Positions 46,022 through 56,684 of a DNA stretch of 64,000 bases are shown piece after piece. The first letter of the stretch is position 1, and each line of letters begins with the position of its first letter. The notes beneath the pieces are model-generated. The model saw only the letters and a list, made by a program, of their open reading frames with translations, did not search any database and was not told the origin of the DNA. The DNA comes from Streptosporangium sp. NBC_01755 (GTDB lineage: Bacteria > Actinomycetota > Actinomycetes > Streptosporangiales > Streptosporangiaceae): the NCBI RefSeq assembly GCF_035917995.1, contig NZ_CP109131.1:4464001-4528000 (forward strand), given 5' to 3'. Made by a program: the position numbers and the translations under genes.

Positions 46022-46576
46022 ATGGCCGATTCCACCCGCTGGTCCAGGGTCATCCTGGCCGGAGTCGTCACCGGTGCCGTCGTGGTCGCACTCAACAGCA
46101 GGGGCGGCGGCGAGGAGAAGCCGCCGGCCCGCGCCTCGGTCGTGCCCAGCCGCATCGACATCCCGTCCCTGGGTATCAAGGCGCCCCTGATGAAGCTCGG
46201 TGTGACGGACGGCCGGATCGACCTGCCACCGTACGAGAAGCCGAACAGTGCGGGCTGGGTCAAGGACAGCGCGGTCCCCGGGGACGAGGGTTCCGCGGTG
46301 ATCCTCGGGCACGTGGACACCAAGACCGCGCCCGCCGTCTTCTACAAGCTCAAGGAGATGAGGGAGGGACAGGTCATCAAGGTGGTGCGCAGCGACGGCA
46401 AGGTCGCCCAGTACCGGGTGGACACGATCGAGCAGATCAGCAAGAAACGGTTCCCCGCCGACAAGGTCTACCTTGAGGACGGCCTGCGGCTCATCACCTG
46501 CGGCGGGACCTTCGACTGGGACAGCAACGAATATCGCGACAACCTCATCGTCTACGCCACCCTGGTCAAGACCTGA
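46022..46576 (+). CDS. Class F sortase-type transpeptidase
   Basis: Sortases attach surface proteins to the cell wall. The 184-residue protein has an N-terminal anchor (VILAGVVTGAVVVAL) and the sortase core, with His97 in ILGHVDT, Cys160 in LITCGG and Arg172 in YRDN in order. PAVFYKLKEM and FPADKVY match the class F pattern. It follows the lipoprotein-like gene closely. Substrate recognition cannot be told from this sequence. Confidence 0.87.
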   Translation: MADSTRWSRVILAGVVTGAVVVALNSRGGGEEKPPARASVVPSRIDIPSLGIKAPLMKLGVTDGRIDLPPYEKPNSAGWVKDSAVPGDEGSAVILGHVDTKTAPAVFYKLKEMREGQVIKVVRSDGKVAQYRVDTIEQISKKRFPADKVYLEDGLRLITCGGTFDWDSNEYRDNLIVYATLVKT

Positions 46577-46695
46577 GCCCACTCACCTGGGGCTCGGACG
46601 GGGGAGCGGCAGGCCACCCGCCGAGCAGGCCCTCACCCGCGCCCCACGCGGGCAGTGCTCCTGAGCCCTCCCGGGAAGGACTAGGCTAACTGTTC

Positions 46696-47379
46696 GTGCT
46701 GGTCCTGGCCTTTGACACCGCAACCCCCGCCGTCACAGCAGCGCTGCACGACGGTGCGAGGGTCCTCGCCGAGTCGACGACGGTCGACGCGCGCCGCCAC
46801 GGCGAGCTGCTCGTGCCCACGATCGAGACGGTCCTGAGCGAGGCCGGAGCCTCGCTCCGCGACGTCACCACAGTCGTCGCGGGCTCCGGCCCCGGCCCCT
46901 ACACCGGGCTCCGGGTCGGACTGGTGACCGCCCAGGCCCTCGCGACGTCACTGGGCGTCCCGGCGTACGGCGTGTGCACGCTCGACGCGATCGCCTACGG
47001 CAGCGGGCTGACCGAGCCGTTCCTGGTGGCCACCGACGCCCGGCGCAAGGAGGTGTTCTGGGGGCACTACCAGGAGATGCGCGCCCGGCTGTCCGGCCCC
47101 GCGGTGGACCGGCCCCAGGACCTGCCGGGGGAGCTCCCGCTGGTCGGTGCGGGCGCGCGGATGTACGCCGAGGTCGTCGGGGCCTCCCGGCTGCTGGACG
47201 CGCCGGAGTATCCCCACGCGGGCGCGCTGGCCGCGCTGGCCGCCGAACAACTCGGCGAGCCGGGCGTCCGCGCGGTCGTCGAGAGCGGCACCCACCCCGT
47301 GCTCGGCCTGCCCCGCCCGATCTACCTGCGCCGCCCCGACGCCCGGGTGCCCTCGGCGCCGAAGAAGGTCTCCGCATGA
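46696..47379 (+). CDS. tsaB: tRNA t6A biosynthesis protein TsaB
   Basis: TsaB is a pseudo-sugar-kinase-fold partner of TsaD. The 227-residue protein starts MLVLAFDTATPAVTAAL, has RRHGELLVPTIE and the conserved GPGPYTGLRVGL block. It starts with GTG and its stop overlaps the rimI ATG by four bases. Confidence 0.95.
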   Translation: MLVLAFDTATPAVTAALHDGARVLAESTTVDARRHGELLVPTIETVLSEAGASLRDVTTVVAGSGPGPYTGLRVGLVTAQALATSLGVPAYGVCTLDAIAYGSGLTEPFLVATDARRKEVFWGHYQEMRARLSGPAVDRPQDLPGELPLVGAGARMYAEVVGASRLLDAPEYPHAGALAALAAEQLGEPGVRAVVESGTHPVLGLPRPIYLRRPDARVPSAPKKVSA

Positions 47380-47828
47380 CGACGGTGCTCCGTCAGATGA
47401 CCTTCGACGACCTGCCCGCGGTCATGGAGATCGAGCGCAAGACCTTTCCCGCCGACGCCTGGAGCGAGGGCATGCTCCGCGGCGAGCTCAACGACCAGCC
47501 GAGGACCAGGCACTACGTGGTGGCCCTGGCCGAGGAGGTGATCGTCGGCTACGCGGGCCTCGCCGCGGCGGGGGACCAGGCCGACGTGCAGACCATCGCC
47601 GTCCTGGCCGAGTGGCGCCGGAGCGGTGTCGGCGGCGCCCTGCTGACCGAGCTGCTGACCGAGGCCGCGCGCCGGGGCGCGGTCTCGGTCTTCCTTGAGG
47701 TGCGCGCCGACAACCCGGGCGCGCAGGCGGTCTATGACAGGTTCGGGTTCGAGCAGATCGGCCTGCGCCTCCGCTACTACGAGGACGGCACCGACGCGAT
47801 CATGATGAGAAAGGATCTCCATGCGTGA
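47376..47828 (+). CDS. rimI: Ribosomal protein S18 alanine N-acetyltransferase
   Basis: RimI is a GNAT enzyme that acetylates the N-terminal alanine of S18 and perhaps other proteins. The 150-residue product has [15 protein letters not shown], the acetyl-CoA motif [19 protein letters not shown], and [18 protein letters not shown]. It overlaps tsaB by 4 and tsaD by 8 bases. The tsaB-rimI-tsaD order is usual. Confidence 0.93.
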   Translation: MTTVLRQMTFDDLPAVMEIERKTFPADAWSEGMLRGELNDQPRTRHYVVALAEEVIVGYAGLAAAGDQADVQTIAVLAEWRRSGVGGALLTELLTEAARRGAVSVFLEVRADNPGAQAVYDRFGFEQIGLRLRYYEDGTDAIMMRKDLHA

Positions 47829-48852
47829 CGAACCGGTGGTCCTGGGCATCGAGACCTCCTGCGACGAGACGGGGGTGGGCATCGTCCGGGGGCACACCAT
47901 GCTGGCCAACGCCATCGCCTCCAGCGTCGAGCAGCACGCCCGTTTCGGCGGGGTGGTGCCCGAGGTCGCCTCCAGGGCGCACCTGGAGGCGATGACCCCG
48001 ACCGTCGAGCGGGCCCTGGAACGGGCGGGCCTGCGCCTCGCCGACATCGACGCGATCGCGGTCACCGCCGGGCCGGGCCTGTCCGGCGCGCTGCTCGTCG
48101 GCGTCGCCGCCGCCAAGGCGTACTCGCTGGGCCTGGGCGTGCCGCTGTACGGCGTCAACCACCTGGCCGCCCACGTCGCGGTGGACCAGCTGGAGCACGG
48201 AGCCCTGCCCAAGCCGTGCATCGCCATGCTGGTCTCCGGCGGGCACTCGTCCCTGCTGCTGGTGCCCGACGTCGCGAGGGACGTCATCTCGCTGGGATCC
48301 ACCGTGGACGACGCCGCGGGTGAGGCGTTCGACAAGGTGGCCAGGGTGCTCGGCCTGCCGTTCCCCGGCGGGCCGCACATCGACAGGGTGGCCCGCGACG
48401 GCTCCGGCGCGGCCATCGCCTTCCCCCGCGGCAAGTACGACGACGGGACGCTCGACTTCTCCTTCTCCGGCCTGAAGACCGCCGTGGCCCGGTGGGTGGA
48501 GGCCAGGGAGAAGGCGGGTGAGTCGATCCACGTGCCCGACGTGGCGGCGTCGTTCCAGGAGGCCGTCGTCGACGTGCTGACCCGCAAGGCCCTGCGCGCG
48601 TGCGCCGAGTACGACGTCGGTGACCTGCTGATCGGCGGCGGCGTGGCGGCCAACTCCCGTCTGAGGGCGATGGCGCGGGAGCGCTGCGAGGCGGCCGGGG
48701 TCCGGCTGCGGGTCCCCAGCCCCGGGCTGTGCACGGACAACGGCGCCATGGTGGCGGCCCTGGGCTCCGACCTGGTGGCGGCAGGTGTCGAGCCGTCGCG
48801 GCTGGACATCCCCGCCGACTCCTCGCTGCCCGTCACCACGGTCCACGTGTGA
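47821..48852 (+). CDS. tsaD: tRNA N6-adenosine threonylcarbamoyltransferase
   Basis: TsaD transfers the threonylcarbamoyl group to adenosine 37 of ANN-decoding tRNAs. The 343-residue protein has [16 protein letters not shown], the metal-binding histidines in [11 protein letters not shown], the ATP site [12 protein letters not shown], and [18 protein letters not shown] near the end is also diagnostic. A 30-bp direct repeat begins at its last codons. Confidence 0.96.
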   Translation: MRDEPVVLGIETSCDETGVGIVRGHTMLANAIASSVEQHARFGGVVPEVASRAHLEAMTPTVERALERAGLRLADIDAIAVTAGPGLSGALLVGVAAAKAYSLGLGVPLYGVNHLAAHVAVDQLEHGALPKPCIAMLVSGGHSSLLLVPDVARDVISLGSTVDDAAGEAFDKVARVLGLPFPGGPHIDRVARDGSGAAIAFPRGKYDDGTLDFSFSGLKTAVARWVEAREKAGESIHVPDVAASFQEAVVDVLTRKALRACAEYDVGDLLIGGGVAANSRLRAMARERCEAAGVRLRVPSPGLCTDNGAMVAALGSDLVAAGVEPSRLDIPADSSLPVTTVHV

Positions 48853-48916
48853 CGCTCGCGGCCGTCCACGGGGGCCGGTGCGCTGAGTGTGACGCTCGCG
48901 GCCGTCCACGGGGGCC
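48847..48916. repeat. 30-bp perfect direct repeat at the tsaD end
   Basis: GTGTGACGCTCGCGGCCGTC and the next ten bases (CACGGGGGCC) occur at 48847-48876 and again at 48887-48916, 40 bp apart. The first copy includes the tsaD stop codon, so a short 3'-end segment appears duplicated. The rest of the gap to 49002 is featureless. Confidence 0.85.
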
Positions 48917-49002
48917 CCGGTGCCCGCCGGCCGTCGCGCCCCCGGTAGGCGGCGGCTGTACGGGCTCTTCGAGGCGGTTCCCGGCCGCCGGTCGCGCCGC
49001 TC

Positions 49003-50061
49003 CTACGCGGAGTGCAGGGCCAGCACCGGGTAGTCCGTGTAACCGCGGTGGTCGCCGCCGAAGGCCGAGCTGAAGTCGGCCTGGTTGAGCTCGGCGCCGA
49101 GGCGGAGGCGGAGCGGCAGGTCGGGATTTGCCAGGAACGACGCGCCCAGCGAGACCAGGTCGGCGCCGCGCTCCAGCGAGTGCGAGATCCTGGCGGCCGG
49201 GTCGCCTATCGACGTGTCGTTGACGATGAGGGTGTTCGGCCAGGATCTGCGGATCTCCTGGGTGAGGTCGTCAGAGGAGCCCGCCACCAGGTGCAGGTAG
49301 GCCAGGTCGATCCCGGCGAGCTCGGAGGCCAGCGCCGGGTAGACCTCGTGCATGTCCTCCTCGACCAGGTCACCCGCTCCGCTGCCCGGCGAGAACCGGA
49401 TACCGACCCGGGATGAGCCGATCCGGTCGGCGACCGCCCGCGCGGTCTCCACGCCGAAACGGATCCTGTTGTCCACCGACCCGCCGAAGCGGTCCTCGCG
49501 CAGGTTGGCGTTCTGTGACAGGAACTGGTGGATGAGATAGCCGTTGGCGCCGTGCAGTTCGACCCCGTCGAAGCCCGCCTCCACGGCGCGGGCGGCGGCG
49601 TCCGCGAAGTCCTGGACGGTCGCCTCCGCCTCGGCGGTCGTCAGCTCCCGCGGCGTGGGGTAGTCCTGCATGCCGTTGGGCGTGAAGATCTGTCCCGCCG
49701 GTCGTACGGTGGACGGCCCGATGGGCAGCGCGCCGGTGTTGTCGGGGTGGCCGATCCGGCCGGAGTGCATGATCTGGGCGAAGATCCTGCCGCCCGCCGC
49801 GTGGACGGCGTCGGTGACCTCCCGCCATCCGGCCACCTGCTCGTCGGTGTGCAGTCCCGGGGTGTCCATGTAACCCTTTCCCGCCTGGCTGGGCTGCACC
49901 CCCTCGGTGATGATCAGGCCGGCGGAGGCCCGCTGAGCGTAGTAGAGGGCGGTCAGCGAAGAGGGGATCCCGTCGGCGTAGGACCGCGAGCGGGTCATGG
50001 GGGCCATCACCAGGCGGTTGGGCAGCTGGAGGCCGGCGAGTGTGAACGGTGCGAACGGCAT
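49003..50061 (-). CDS. Old yellow enzyme family NADH:flavin oxidoreductase
   Basis: The 352-residue TIM-barrel FMN protein starts FAPFTLAGLQLPNRLVMAPM and has the substrate-binding pair and block FDGVELHGANGYLIHQFLSQ, then RFGGSVDNRIRF. Family members reduce activated alkenes and nitroesters with NAD(P)H. It is divergent from a cysteine-bearing MarR gene, and the 108-bp gap holds three related palindromes, so electrophile or quinone response is a plausible role. Confidence 0.93.
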   Translation of the reverse strand: MPFAPFTLAGLQLPNRLVMAPMTRSRSYADGIPSSLTALYYAQRASAGLIITEGVQPSQAGKGYMDTPGLHTDEQVAGWREVTDAVHAAGGRIFAQIMHSGRIGHPDNTGALPIGPSTVRPAGQIFTPNGMQDYPTPRELTTAEAEATVQDFADAAARAVEAGFDGVELHGANGYLIHQFLSQNANLREDRFGGSVDNRIRFGVETARAVADRIGSSRVGIRFSPGSGAGDLVEEDMHEVYPALASELAGIDLAYLHLVAGSSDDLTQEIRRSWPNTLIVNDTSIGDPAARISHSLERGADLVSLGASFLANPDLPLRLRLGAELNQADFSSAFGGDHRGYTDYPVLALHSA

Positions 50062-50074
50062 GACGAATCCTTTC

Positions 50075-50127
50075 TTGGCCGACCAACTTGGCTAGCCAAT
50101 AGGCAGTTCTACAACTTGGTCGGCCAA
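50075..50127. promoter_or_regulatory. Three MarR-type operator palindromes
   Basis: TTGGCCGACCAA (50075-50086), TTGGCTAGCCAA (50088-50099, perfect palindrome) and TTGGTCGGCCAA (50116-50127) share the pattern TTGGYYRRCCAA. They fill the gap between the divergent oxidoreductase and marR starts and probably bind the encoded MarR protein as an autorepressor; spacing of centres is 13 and 28 bp. Confidence 0.75.
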
Positions 50128-50169
50128 CATGCAAGCGGTAGTCTCGGAAGGGAACGGAAGGACCTGAAC

Positions 50170-50697
50170 ATGGCGGAGCCGCTGTTCGACGAGGAGTGCG
50201 AAGCGACCAAGGGGTGCGGCGAGTACGACGGTGACCTCAACTGCCTGATGGCCTACACCGGCCGCGGTCACCGGGTCCTGCTCGCCAGCCTTCTCGGGGA
50301 GATCGACCTCTACCCGGGCCAGGAGCGCGTGCTGGGCGCCCTGTGGGACAACGGCCCCCAATCGCAGAACGCGCTGGCGAAGATCGTCGGCATCGACGTG
50401 TCCACCATGACCAAGACCTTACAGCGTCTGGAGCGCAGCGGCTTCGTCAGCCGCAGGCCAGACCTGGCCAACCGGCGGATCAGCATCGTCGAGATCACGC
50501 CGAAGGGGCACGCGCTCCGCCCCGAGGTGGACCGGGTCCTCACCGAGATGCACCGTCGGATGACCCGGGGGCTGACGGCGGAACAGACGGAGGAGCTGAC
50601 GTCCCTGCTCGGCGTGGTCAGGGGCAACCTGTGCCGCGAGACGGATGCGAAAGGCCCGGCCGCGGACCACGCCCTCGGCGCCGCGCGGACCTGCTGA
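50170..50697 (+). CDS. MarR-family regulator with N-terminal cysteines
   Basis: The 175-residue protein has the MarR winged helix (SQNALAKIVGIDVSTMTKTL, RLERSGFVSRRPDLANRR). Cys10, Cys16 and Cys25 lie in the N-terminal segment ahead of it, an arrangement that could sense oxidants or electrophiles by thiol chemistry; no such mechanism has been shown here. The ATG at 50170 is the natural start; longer in-frame codons overlap the operators. AGGAC is the only Shine-Dalgarno-like stretch, placed a few bases before it. Confidence 0.88.
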   Translation: MAEPLFDEECEATKGCGEYDGDLNCLMAYTGRGHRVLLASLLGEIDLYPGQERVLGALWDNGPQSQNALAKIVGIDVSTMTKTLQRLERSGFVSRRPDLANRRISIVEITPKGHALRPEVDRVLTEMHRRMTRGLTAEQTEELTSLLGVVRGNLCRETDAKGPAADHALGAARTC

Positions 50698-50758
50698 CGG
50701 CGCCCGTACGGGATCGGCCGGCTGCGGGGCACTGAGCGGCCGGGGAGGGCGCCGGTCG

Positions 50759-50836
50759 GTCCCTGACCCTTCAGCCCTTGTCCCTGGCCGGTCCGTCCCT
50801 GACCCTTCGGTCCTGTCCCTTCAGTCCTTGTCCCTG
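50759..50836. repeat. Short GTCCCTGACCCTTC repeats
   Basis: GTCCCTGACCCTTC occurs at 50759-50772 and 50795-50808, with shorter related pieces (TTGTCCCTG, TGTCCCTTCAGTCC) between and after, running into the 3' end of the coiled-coil gene. Confidence 0.6.
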
Positions 50837-52065
50837 ATGGGGCGGAGCAGTGCCTCGGCCAGGGCCAGCATGGTCTCCTCCAGGGCGCCCAGCCGGCGGG
50901 TGAGGTCCGCGTGCGCGGGCTCCACGGTCTCGCTCAGGGCCTCGGAGAGCTGGTCGCGGTCGGGCTGGGCGCGGAGCATCTCGACCAGCGGCGCCAGCGC
51001 GGCCTCGGCCCGGATGACGTGCTCGTCCAGGGAGTCGAAGCGCTCGCGCTGCTCGTCGGTCTGGGCGCCGATGAGCGCGCCGACGCCGGCGCCGACACCG
51101 AGGACGGAGGGCAGGGCCTCAATGCGCTCGTCCAGGCTCTCCAGGCGCTCGCCGGACTTCTCCGCGCGGCCGTCCAGGGTGGACAGGCGGGAGTCGATGA
51201 CGTCCATCCGGCCGGTGAGGCGGCCCTCGATGTCGTCGAGGCGCTCGTCGAGGGTGTCGAAGCGGCCGCCCGCCGCCATGCGATGGCGGTCCAGCCGGTC
51301 GACGCGACTCTCGACGGCGGCGGCGCGCTCGTCGATCCTGGGCACCACCAGATCGACCTTGCCGCCCACCTGCTCGACGGCGGCGAACACCCGGTCGGCG
51401 GCCGTGCCGACGGCGTGCTGGACGCCGGCGGACAGGTCGAGCATCCCCGCCTCGATGCGCCCGGCGCGCTGGGAGAGGTCGGCCAGCGCCCTGTCCAGGC
51501 GACCGAACCGGTGCGCCGCGATGCCCATGTCGGCCTGGAGCCGGCCGAGGTGCTCGGCCAGCTGCCTCACCTGCTCGTCGATGCCCTGGGTGCCGTCGGA
51601 GATCGCCCGGAGGCGGGTGAGCGCCTCGTCCACGCTCTCGCCCACGGTGCCGAGATCGGTCCACAGGCTCGGCAGCTCGCCGAGGGGGGTGACCCGGTCG
51701 CGGACGGCGTCGACCCGGCGGCCGAAGGACTCGACCCGCTCGCCGACGGCGTCGACGTGGTCGCGGACCGCCTCGACGTGCTGGGCCAGGCCCTCGGCCC
51801 AGGAGGGCGGGCGGGCGGCGATGTCGTCCAGACGCCCGTGAACGGACTCGAGCGTGCCGTTCAGCCCGCCGATCTCGCGCTCCCTGACCTCGCGCAGCAG
51901 CCACTCCATGCCCTCCAGGCGCTGCCGGATCTCGTCGAGCACGGCGCCCTGGGTCCGCTGCTCGTAGACATGGTCCTGGGCCGCCCGGGCAAGGAGCTCG
52001 CGCATCCGGTCGGAGATGGCGGTCTGGCTGCCCGCCTGGAGCAGGGTGTGGTCAGAGTGATCCAC
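50821..52065 (-). CDS. Long coiled-coil protein
   Basis: The 414-residue protein is mostly heptad-like helix: repeated RVDAVRDRV, RLDDIEGRLT, RLESLDERIEAL segments. No catalytic domain is evident. A short hydrophobic patch (about residues 330-345, LGVGAGVGALIGA) is not a clear membrane helix. Such proteins can act as scaffolds or cytoskeletal parts, here only a guess. GTG 52065 (MDHSDHTLLQAG) has AAGGAG six bases before it and is preferred over the longer alternatives up to 52188. The next gene lies on the same strand 193 bp upstream. Confidence 0.75.
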   Translation of the reverse strand: MDHSDHTLLQAGSQTAISDRMRELLARAAQDHVYEQRTQGAVLDEIRQRLEGMEWLLREVREREIGGLNGTLESVHGRLDDIAARPPSWAEGLAQHVEAVRDHVDAVGERVESFGRRVDAVRDRVTPLGELPSLWTDLGTVGESVDEALTRLRAISDGTQGIDEQVRQLAEHLGRLQADMGIAAHRFGRLDRALADLSQRAGRIEAGMLDLSAGVQHAVGTAADRVFAAVEQVGGKVDLVVPRIDERAAAVESRVDRLDRHRMAAGGRFDTLDERLDDIEGRLTGRMDVIDSRLSTLDGRAEKSGERLESLDERIEALPSVLGVGAGVGALIGAQTDEQRERFDSLDEHVIRAEAALAPLVEMLRAQPDRDQLSEALSETVEPAHADLTRRLGALEETMLALAEALLRPIRDKD

Positions 52066-52257
52066 CGAGAGCTCCTTCACTCGCCGACGCTCAGCCGCGC
52101 GGTTGGATTGGGTCGGTCCTGCCGATGAACGAGATGGAACCGGAGACGAGAGAGAACTCCTGACCGGCAACCTTAGCCTCTGGATCAAGGTTTTCCGGCG
52201 GCGAGGTTAAAAGATAGGAATTGTCAGCTTGCTGGAATGATCAATCATTTTGGCTGG

Positions 52258-53424
52258 TCAGCTGGGGCTGCATATGAAAGCAAATGGCCTGTCGCCTATT
52301 CGGGTGAGAATGACCGTCGCGGATTCACCCCCGGGCAGCCGGAGATCTTTCCTGAGGCGGTCGACATCCACCGCGGAGCCACGTTTCTTGATCGTCACAT
52401 TGCCGGCCCCGCGCTCGCGGAGCGCCGCCCGCAGCCGCTTGAGCGAGAACGGCAGCGTCTCGTGGACCTCGTACCGCGACGCCCACGGCGTCGGCGCCGC
52501 GACATCGCCGGTGATGTAGGCGATCTGCGGGTCGAGCAGGTGCCCGCCGACCGACGCGGCGATCTCCGCGACCAGGTGGGCGCGGATCGCCGCGCCGTCA
52601 GGTTCGTAGATGTAGCGGCCCGCGGGGCCGGTGCCGGGGTCGCCGAGGGCGGGGTCGGGCGTCATCGTGGCGCCCGACGGCAGCATCGTGGCCCTGCGCG
52701 CCGTCTCGCCCGCCAGTGTGCCGCACCAGATCACGGCCTCCTTGACGTCGCCCCGGTAGGAGACCCACTCGGCCTCCGCGCCGGCGGGGACGAACTCGTA
52801 CGGGATCCCGGGGGCGACCTTCAGGCAGGCGGCCCCGGCCCTGGCCACCATCTCCAGTACGGCGGGCCAGGCGGGCGAGTACCCCATCGGGTCGAAGGTC
52901 CTGCCCCGCGCCGTGCGGCGTGCGGGGTCGGCGAACAGGACGTCGAAGGCGGCCGGGTCCAGCAGGGAGGCGTCGGCGGCGCGGACCGAGACCCGGTCGC
53001 CGAAGCCCATGGCGTCCGCGTTGGCCGCCGCGATCGCGGCGGTGAGCGGATCGGCGTCGACCGCCTCGACGACACAGCCGGCCCTGGCCAGGGCGAGGAG
53101 GTCTCCGCCGATACCGCAGCAGACGTCGGCGACCCGTGAACCCGCCGGGACGCGCCGCGCCCGGTGGTCGGCGACCTCGCGGCGGGTGGCCTGCTCCAGA
53201 CCGGGCCGGGTGAAGTACATGAGGCCGGCGTCGGCGCCGAACTTCTCCCTCGCGCGCAGCCTGAGTTCGGCCTGGGTGAGCGCAGCCGAGGTCAGGTCCG
53301 CATGGTAGATCTTTCTTAACCTTGTCACCGCCGCCACCGGGTCGTCGCCGATGGCCTCGGCCGCCGCGCCCAGCGCCTCCTGGCCGCGCGGGGTCAGAAG
53401 TTCGCGGAATGCGTCGAGATTCAC
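52258..53424 (-). CDS. Class I SAM-dependent methyltransferase, THUMP-like C-terminus
   Basis: The 388-residue protein has the SAM-binding motif VADVCCGIGGDLLALA and the following acidic loop AVDADPLTAAIA, then VLFADPARRTARG, a motif-IV-like DPxR. A C-terminal part resembles the THUMP-like domain seen in actinobacterial proteins of this class. The target (RNA or other) is unknown. The start is GTG 53424 (MNLDAFRELLTP). The groES promoter lies 90 bp upstream on the other strand. Confidence 0.8.
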   Translation of the reverse strand: MNLDAFRELLTPRGQEALGAAAEAIGDDPVAAVTRLRKIYHADLTSAALTQAELRLRAREKFGADAGLMYFTRPGLEQATRREVADHRARRVPAGSRVADVCCGIGGDLLALARAGCVVEAVDADPLTAAIAAANADAMGFGDRVSVRAADASLLDPAAFDVLFADPARRTARGRTFDPMGYSPAWPAVLEMVARAGAACLKVAPGIPYEFVPAGAEAEWVSYRGDVKEAVIWCGTLAGETARRATMLPSGATMTPDPALGDPGTGPAGRYIYEPDGAAIRAHLVAEIAASVGGHLLDPQIAYITGDVAAPTPWASRYEVHETLPFSLKRLRAALRERGAGNVTIKKRGSAVDVDRLRKDLRLPGGESATVILTRIGDRPFAFICSPS

Positions 53425-53515
53425 ACCACCCGACGCTACCGCCTTCGCCGTGGGGCTTTGCGAAGGGCTTCCACCTGGTTCGACGTTCGCCTGAAGCGCA
53501 GAAGGGCGCTTCGTG

Positions 53516-53544
53516 TTGACTGTCAAGCCCTCCTTGCATACTGT
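53516..53544 (+). promoter_or_regulatory. groESL promoter
   Basis: TTGACT (53516-53521), a 17-bp spacer and TACTGT (53539-53544) match the vegetative promoter. The CIRCE element begins seven bases after the -10, over the expected transcription start. Confidence 0.75.
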
Positions 53545-53550
53545 TCCGTA

Positions 53551-53577
53551 TTGGCACTCTCCCGGTGAGAGTGCCAA
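53551..53577 (+). promoter_or_regulatory. CIRCE element (HrcA operator)
   Basis: TTGGCACTC, nine bases, GAGTGCCAA is an exact inverted repeat and differs from the CIRCE consensus TTAGCACTC-N9-GAGTGCTAA only at one position per arm, complementarily. HrcA binding here would repress groES-groEL until heat stress. Confidence 0.95.
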
Positions 53578-53666
53578 ATACATGCGACGAGGCAGGTCTG
53601 ACACCCGCGACGGCAGACCGCTGGTCGCCTCTTCTAGATCATTCAAATCTGAAGGGGAGGTCCGAC

Positions 53667-53978
53667 GTGACGACCGCCACCAAGGTTCCCGTTAAGCCGC
53701 TTGGCGACCGCATTGTGGTCCAGCCGCTTGAAGCCGAGCAGACCACCGCTTCCGGTCTGGTCATCCCGGACACCGCCAAGGAGAAGCCGCAGGAGGGCAA
53801 GGTCCTCGCGGTGGGTCCGGGCAACTGGGACGACGAGGGCGAGAAGCGGATTCCGCTCGACGTCAAGGAGGGCGACGTGGTCCTCTACAGCAAGTACGGC
53901 GGCACCGAGGTGAAGTACAACGGCGAGGAGTACCTCGTGCTCTCCGCCCGTGACGTGCTCGCCATCATCGAGAAGTAG
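53667..53978 (+). CDS. groES: Co-chaperonin GroES
   Basis: GroES caps the GroEL ring. The 103-residue product has [20 protein letters not shown] with the mobile loop, [40 protein letters not shown] 53667 has GGGGAGG upstream. It is preceded by a CIRCE-controlled promoter and followed 90 bp later by groEL. Confidence 0.97.
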   Translation: MTTATKVPVKPLGDRIVVQPLEAEQTTASGLVIPDTAKEKPQEGKVLAVGPGNWDDEGEKRIPLDVKEGDVVLYSKYGGTEVKYNGEEYLVLSARDVLAIIEK

Positions 53979-54005
53979 TTCTCGCTTCACAAAGATGACG
54001 TATCG

Positions 54006-54034
54006 AGCCCCGGGTCGCGAGAGCGCCCGGGGCT
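54006..54034 (+). terminator. Hairpin between groES and groEL
   Basis: AGCCCCGGG (54006-54014) and CCCGGGGCT (54026-54034) pair around an 11-base loop, followed by TT. It is probably an intercistronic attenuator or processing stem, since groEL has no separate promoter that I can see. Confidence 0.6.
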
Positions 54035-54038
54035 TTGA

Positions 54039-55688
<1,650 letters not shown>

Positions 55689-55702
55689 TCCCTCACCGGT
55701 TC

Positions 55703-55744
55703 CGTACGGCTCGCGTCTCTCGGGAGACGCGAGCCGTACGCGTT
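55703..55744 (+). terminator. Strong terminator after groEL
   Basis: A perfect 17-bp stem (55703-55719 with 55724-55740) and four-base loop are followed by CGTTTT. Confidence 0.85.
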
Positions 55745-55828
55745 TTGCGGTAAACCAAATGTGCCCTCAACGCGTCATGGTACGCCACTCGTAAGGGCGA
55801 ACACGGTTCCTACGAATAGTCGCCGTAT

Positions 55829-55857
55829 TTGGCAATCGAATGAAATATTTGTACATA
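55829..55857 (+). promoter_or_regulatory. Possible promoter of the sigma-factor gene
   Basis: TTGGCA (55829-55834) lies 17 bp before TACATA (55852-55857), inside an AT-rich stretch unusual for this genome. It would leave a leader of about 100 bases. The -10 match is weak. Confidence 0.4.
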
Positions 55858-55963
55858 CTGCAGTCGCTGCGGTCGTCACTCGATTACGCGCCGTTATCTC
55901 CACCTCAATGTGACCAATCCGTAGCCGTTTGCGATGGCGACAGGCACTATCAGGGCGGGCATC

Positions 55964-56602
55964 ATGCCTAACGTGACCGAGGGATGCGTCGCCGACGCCA
56001 AAAATGGGGTGAGGCTTGCGACGAGGTCCGAAGGGGTTGTCCATAGGGATGATCTCAAGGATCTGACGAGCCTCGCCGTTCAGGGGGATCGCGCCGCGAT
56101 CGAATCTCTGATCGCGCAACTGCGGCCGATGGTCGTCCGTTATTGCCGTGGTCGTCTGGGCCGGGTTTCCGGTCAGTATCACATCGCGGACGACGTGGCC
56201 CAGGAAGTATGTATCGCGGTGCTGTCCGCACTGCCCCGCTACCGTGACATGGGGCGCCCGTTCGCGTCCTTCGTCTTCGGCATCGCGTCGCACAAGGTGG
56301 CCGACGCGCTGCGCAGCTCCGTGCGGTCCGCCGTGCCCACCCAGGATCTTCCCGACGGGCCCGACGAGGGACCGGGGCCCGAGGAGACCGTGGTGCGCTA
56401 CATCGAGGCCGAACACGCCCGCCGGCTGCTGTCGCGGCTGCCGGACAACCAGCGCGAACTGCTCATGCTCCGAGTGGTGTCGGGCCTTTCCGCGGAGGAG
56501 ACGGGTAATGTACTTGGCATGTCACCAGGTGCGGTCCGGGTCGCCCAGCACAGGGCACTGGCCCGGCTACGAGCGATGGCGGAGCTGGAGTCGATAGCTT
56601 GA
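55964..56602 (+). CDS. SigD/ShbA-type RNA polymerase sigma factor
   Basis: The 212-residue protein has sigma region 2 (about 44-112, RCRGRLGR-like [20 protein letters not shown], then [18 protein letters not shown]) and region 4 ([20 protein letters not shown] and [20 protein letters not shown]). Position between groEL and guaB, followed by a RsdA-like gene and a DUF5319 gene, matches mycobacterial sigD and Streptomyces shbA; ShbA drives the principal sigma gene hrdB in streptomycetes. Start at ATG 55964 is tentative; ATG 55934 is the alternative. Length is typical. Confidence 0.88.
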   Translation: MPNVTEGCVADAKNGVRLATRSEGVVHRDDLKDLTSLAVQGDRAAIESLIAQLRPMVVRYCRGRLGRVSGQYHIADDVAQEVCIAVLSALPRYRDMGRPFASFVFGIASHKVADALRSSVRSAVPTQDLPDGPDEGPGPEETVVRYIEAEHARRLLSRLPDNQRELLMLRVVSGLSAEETGNVLGMSPGAVRVAQHRALARLRAMAELESIA

Positions 56603-56684
56603 CCGCCGAGCTGTCGAGCAGGGGCCGTGAGGAGGCGCCCGAACCGCGGGACGGGGCTCGCGACGACCCGGAGCGAGAACGATC

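Noticed and set aside
50911..52128. Long plus-strand frame opposite the coiled-coil gene
   Set aside because: It encodes a Gly/Val/Asp-rich shadow sequence. The minus-strand frame has heptad structure and a good ribosome-binding site.
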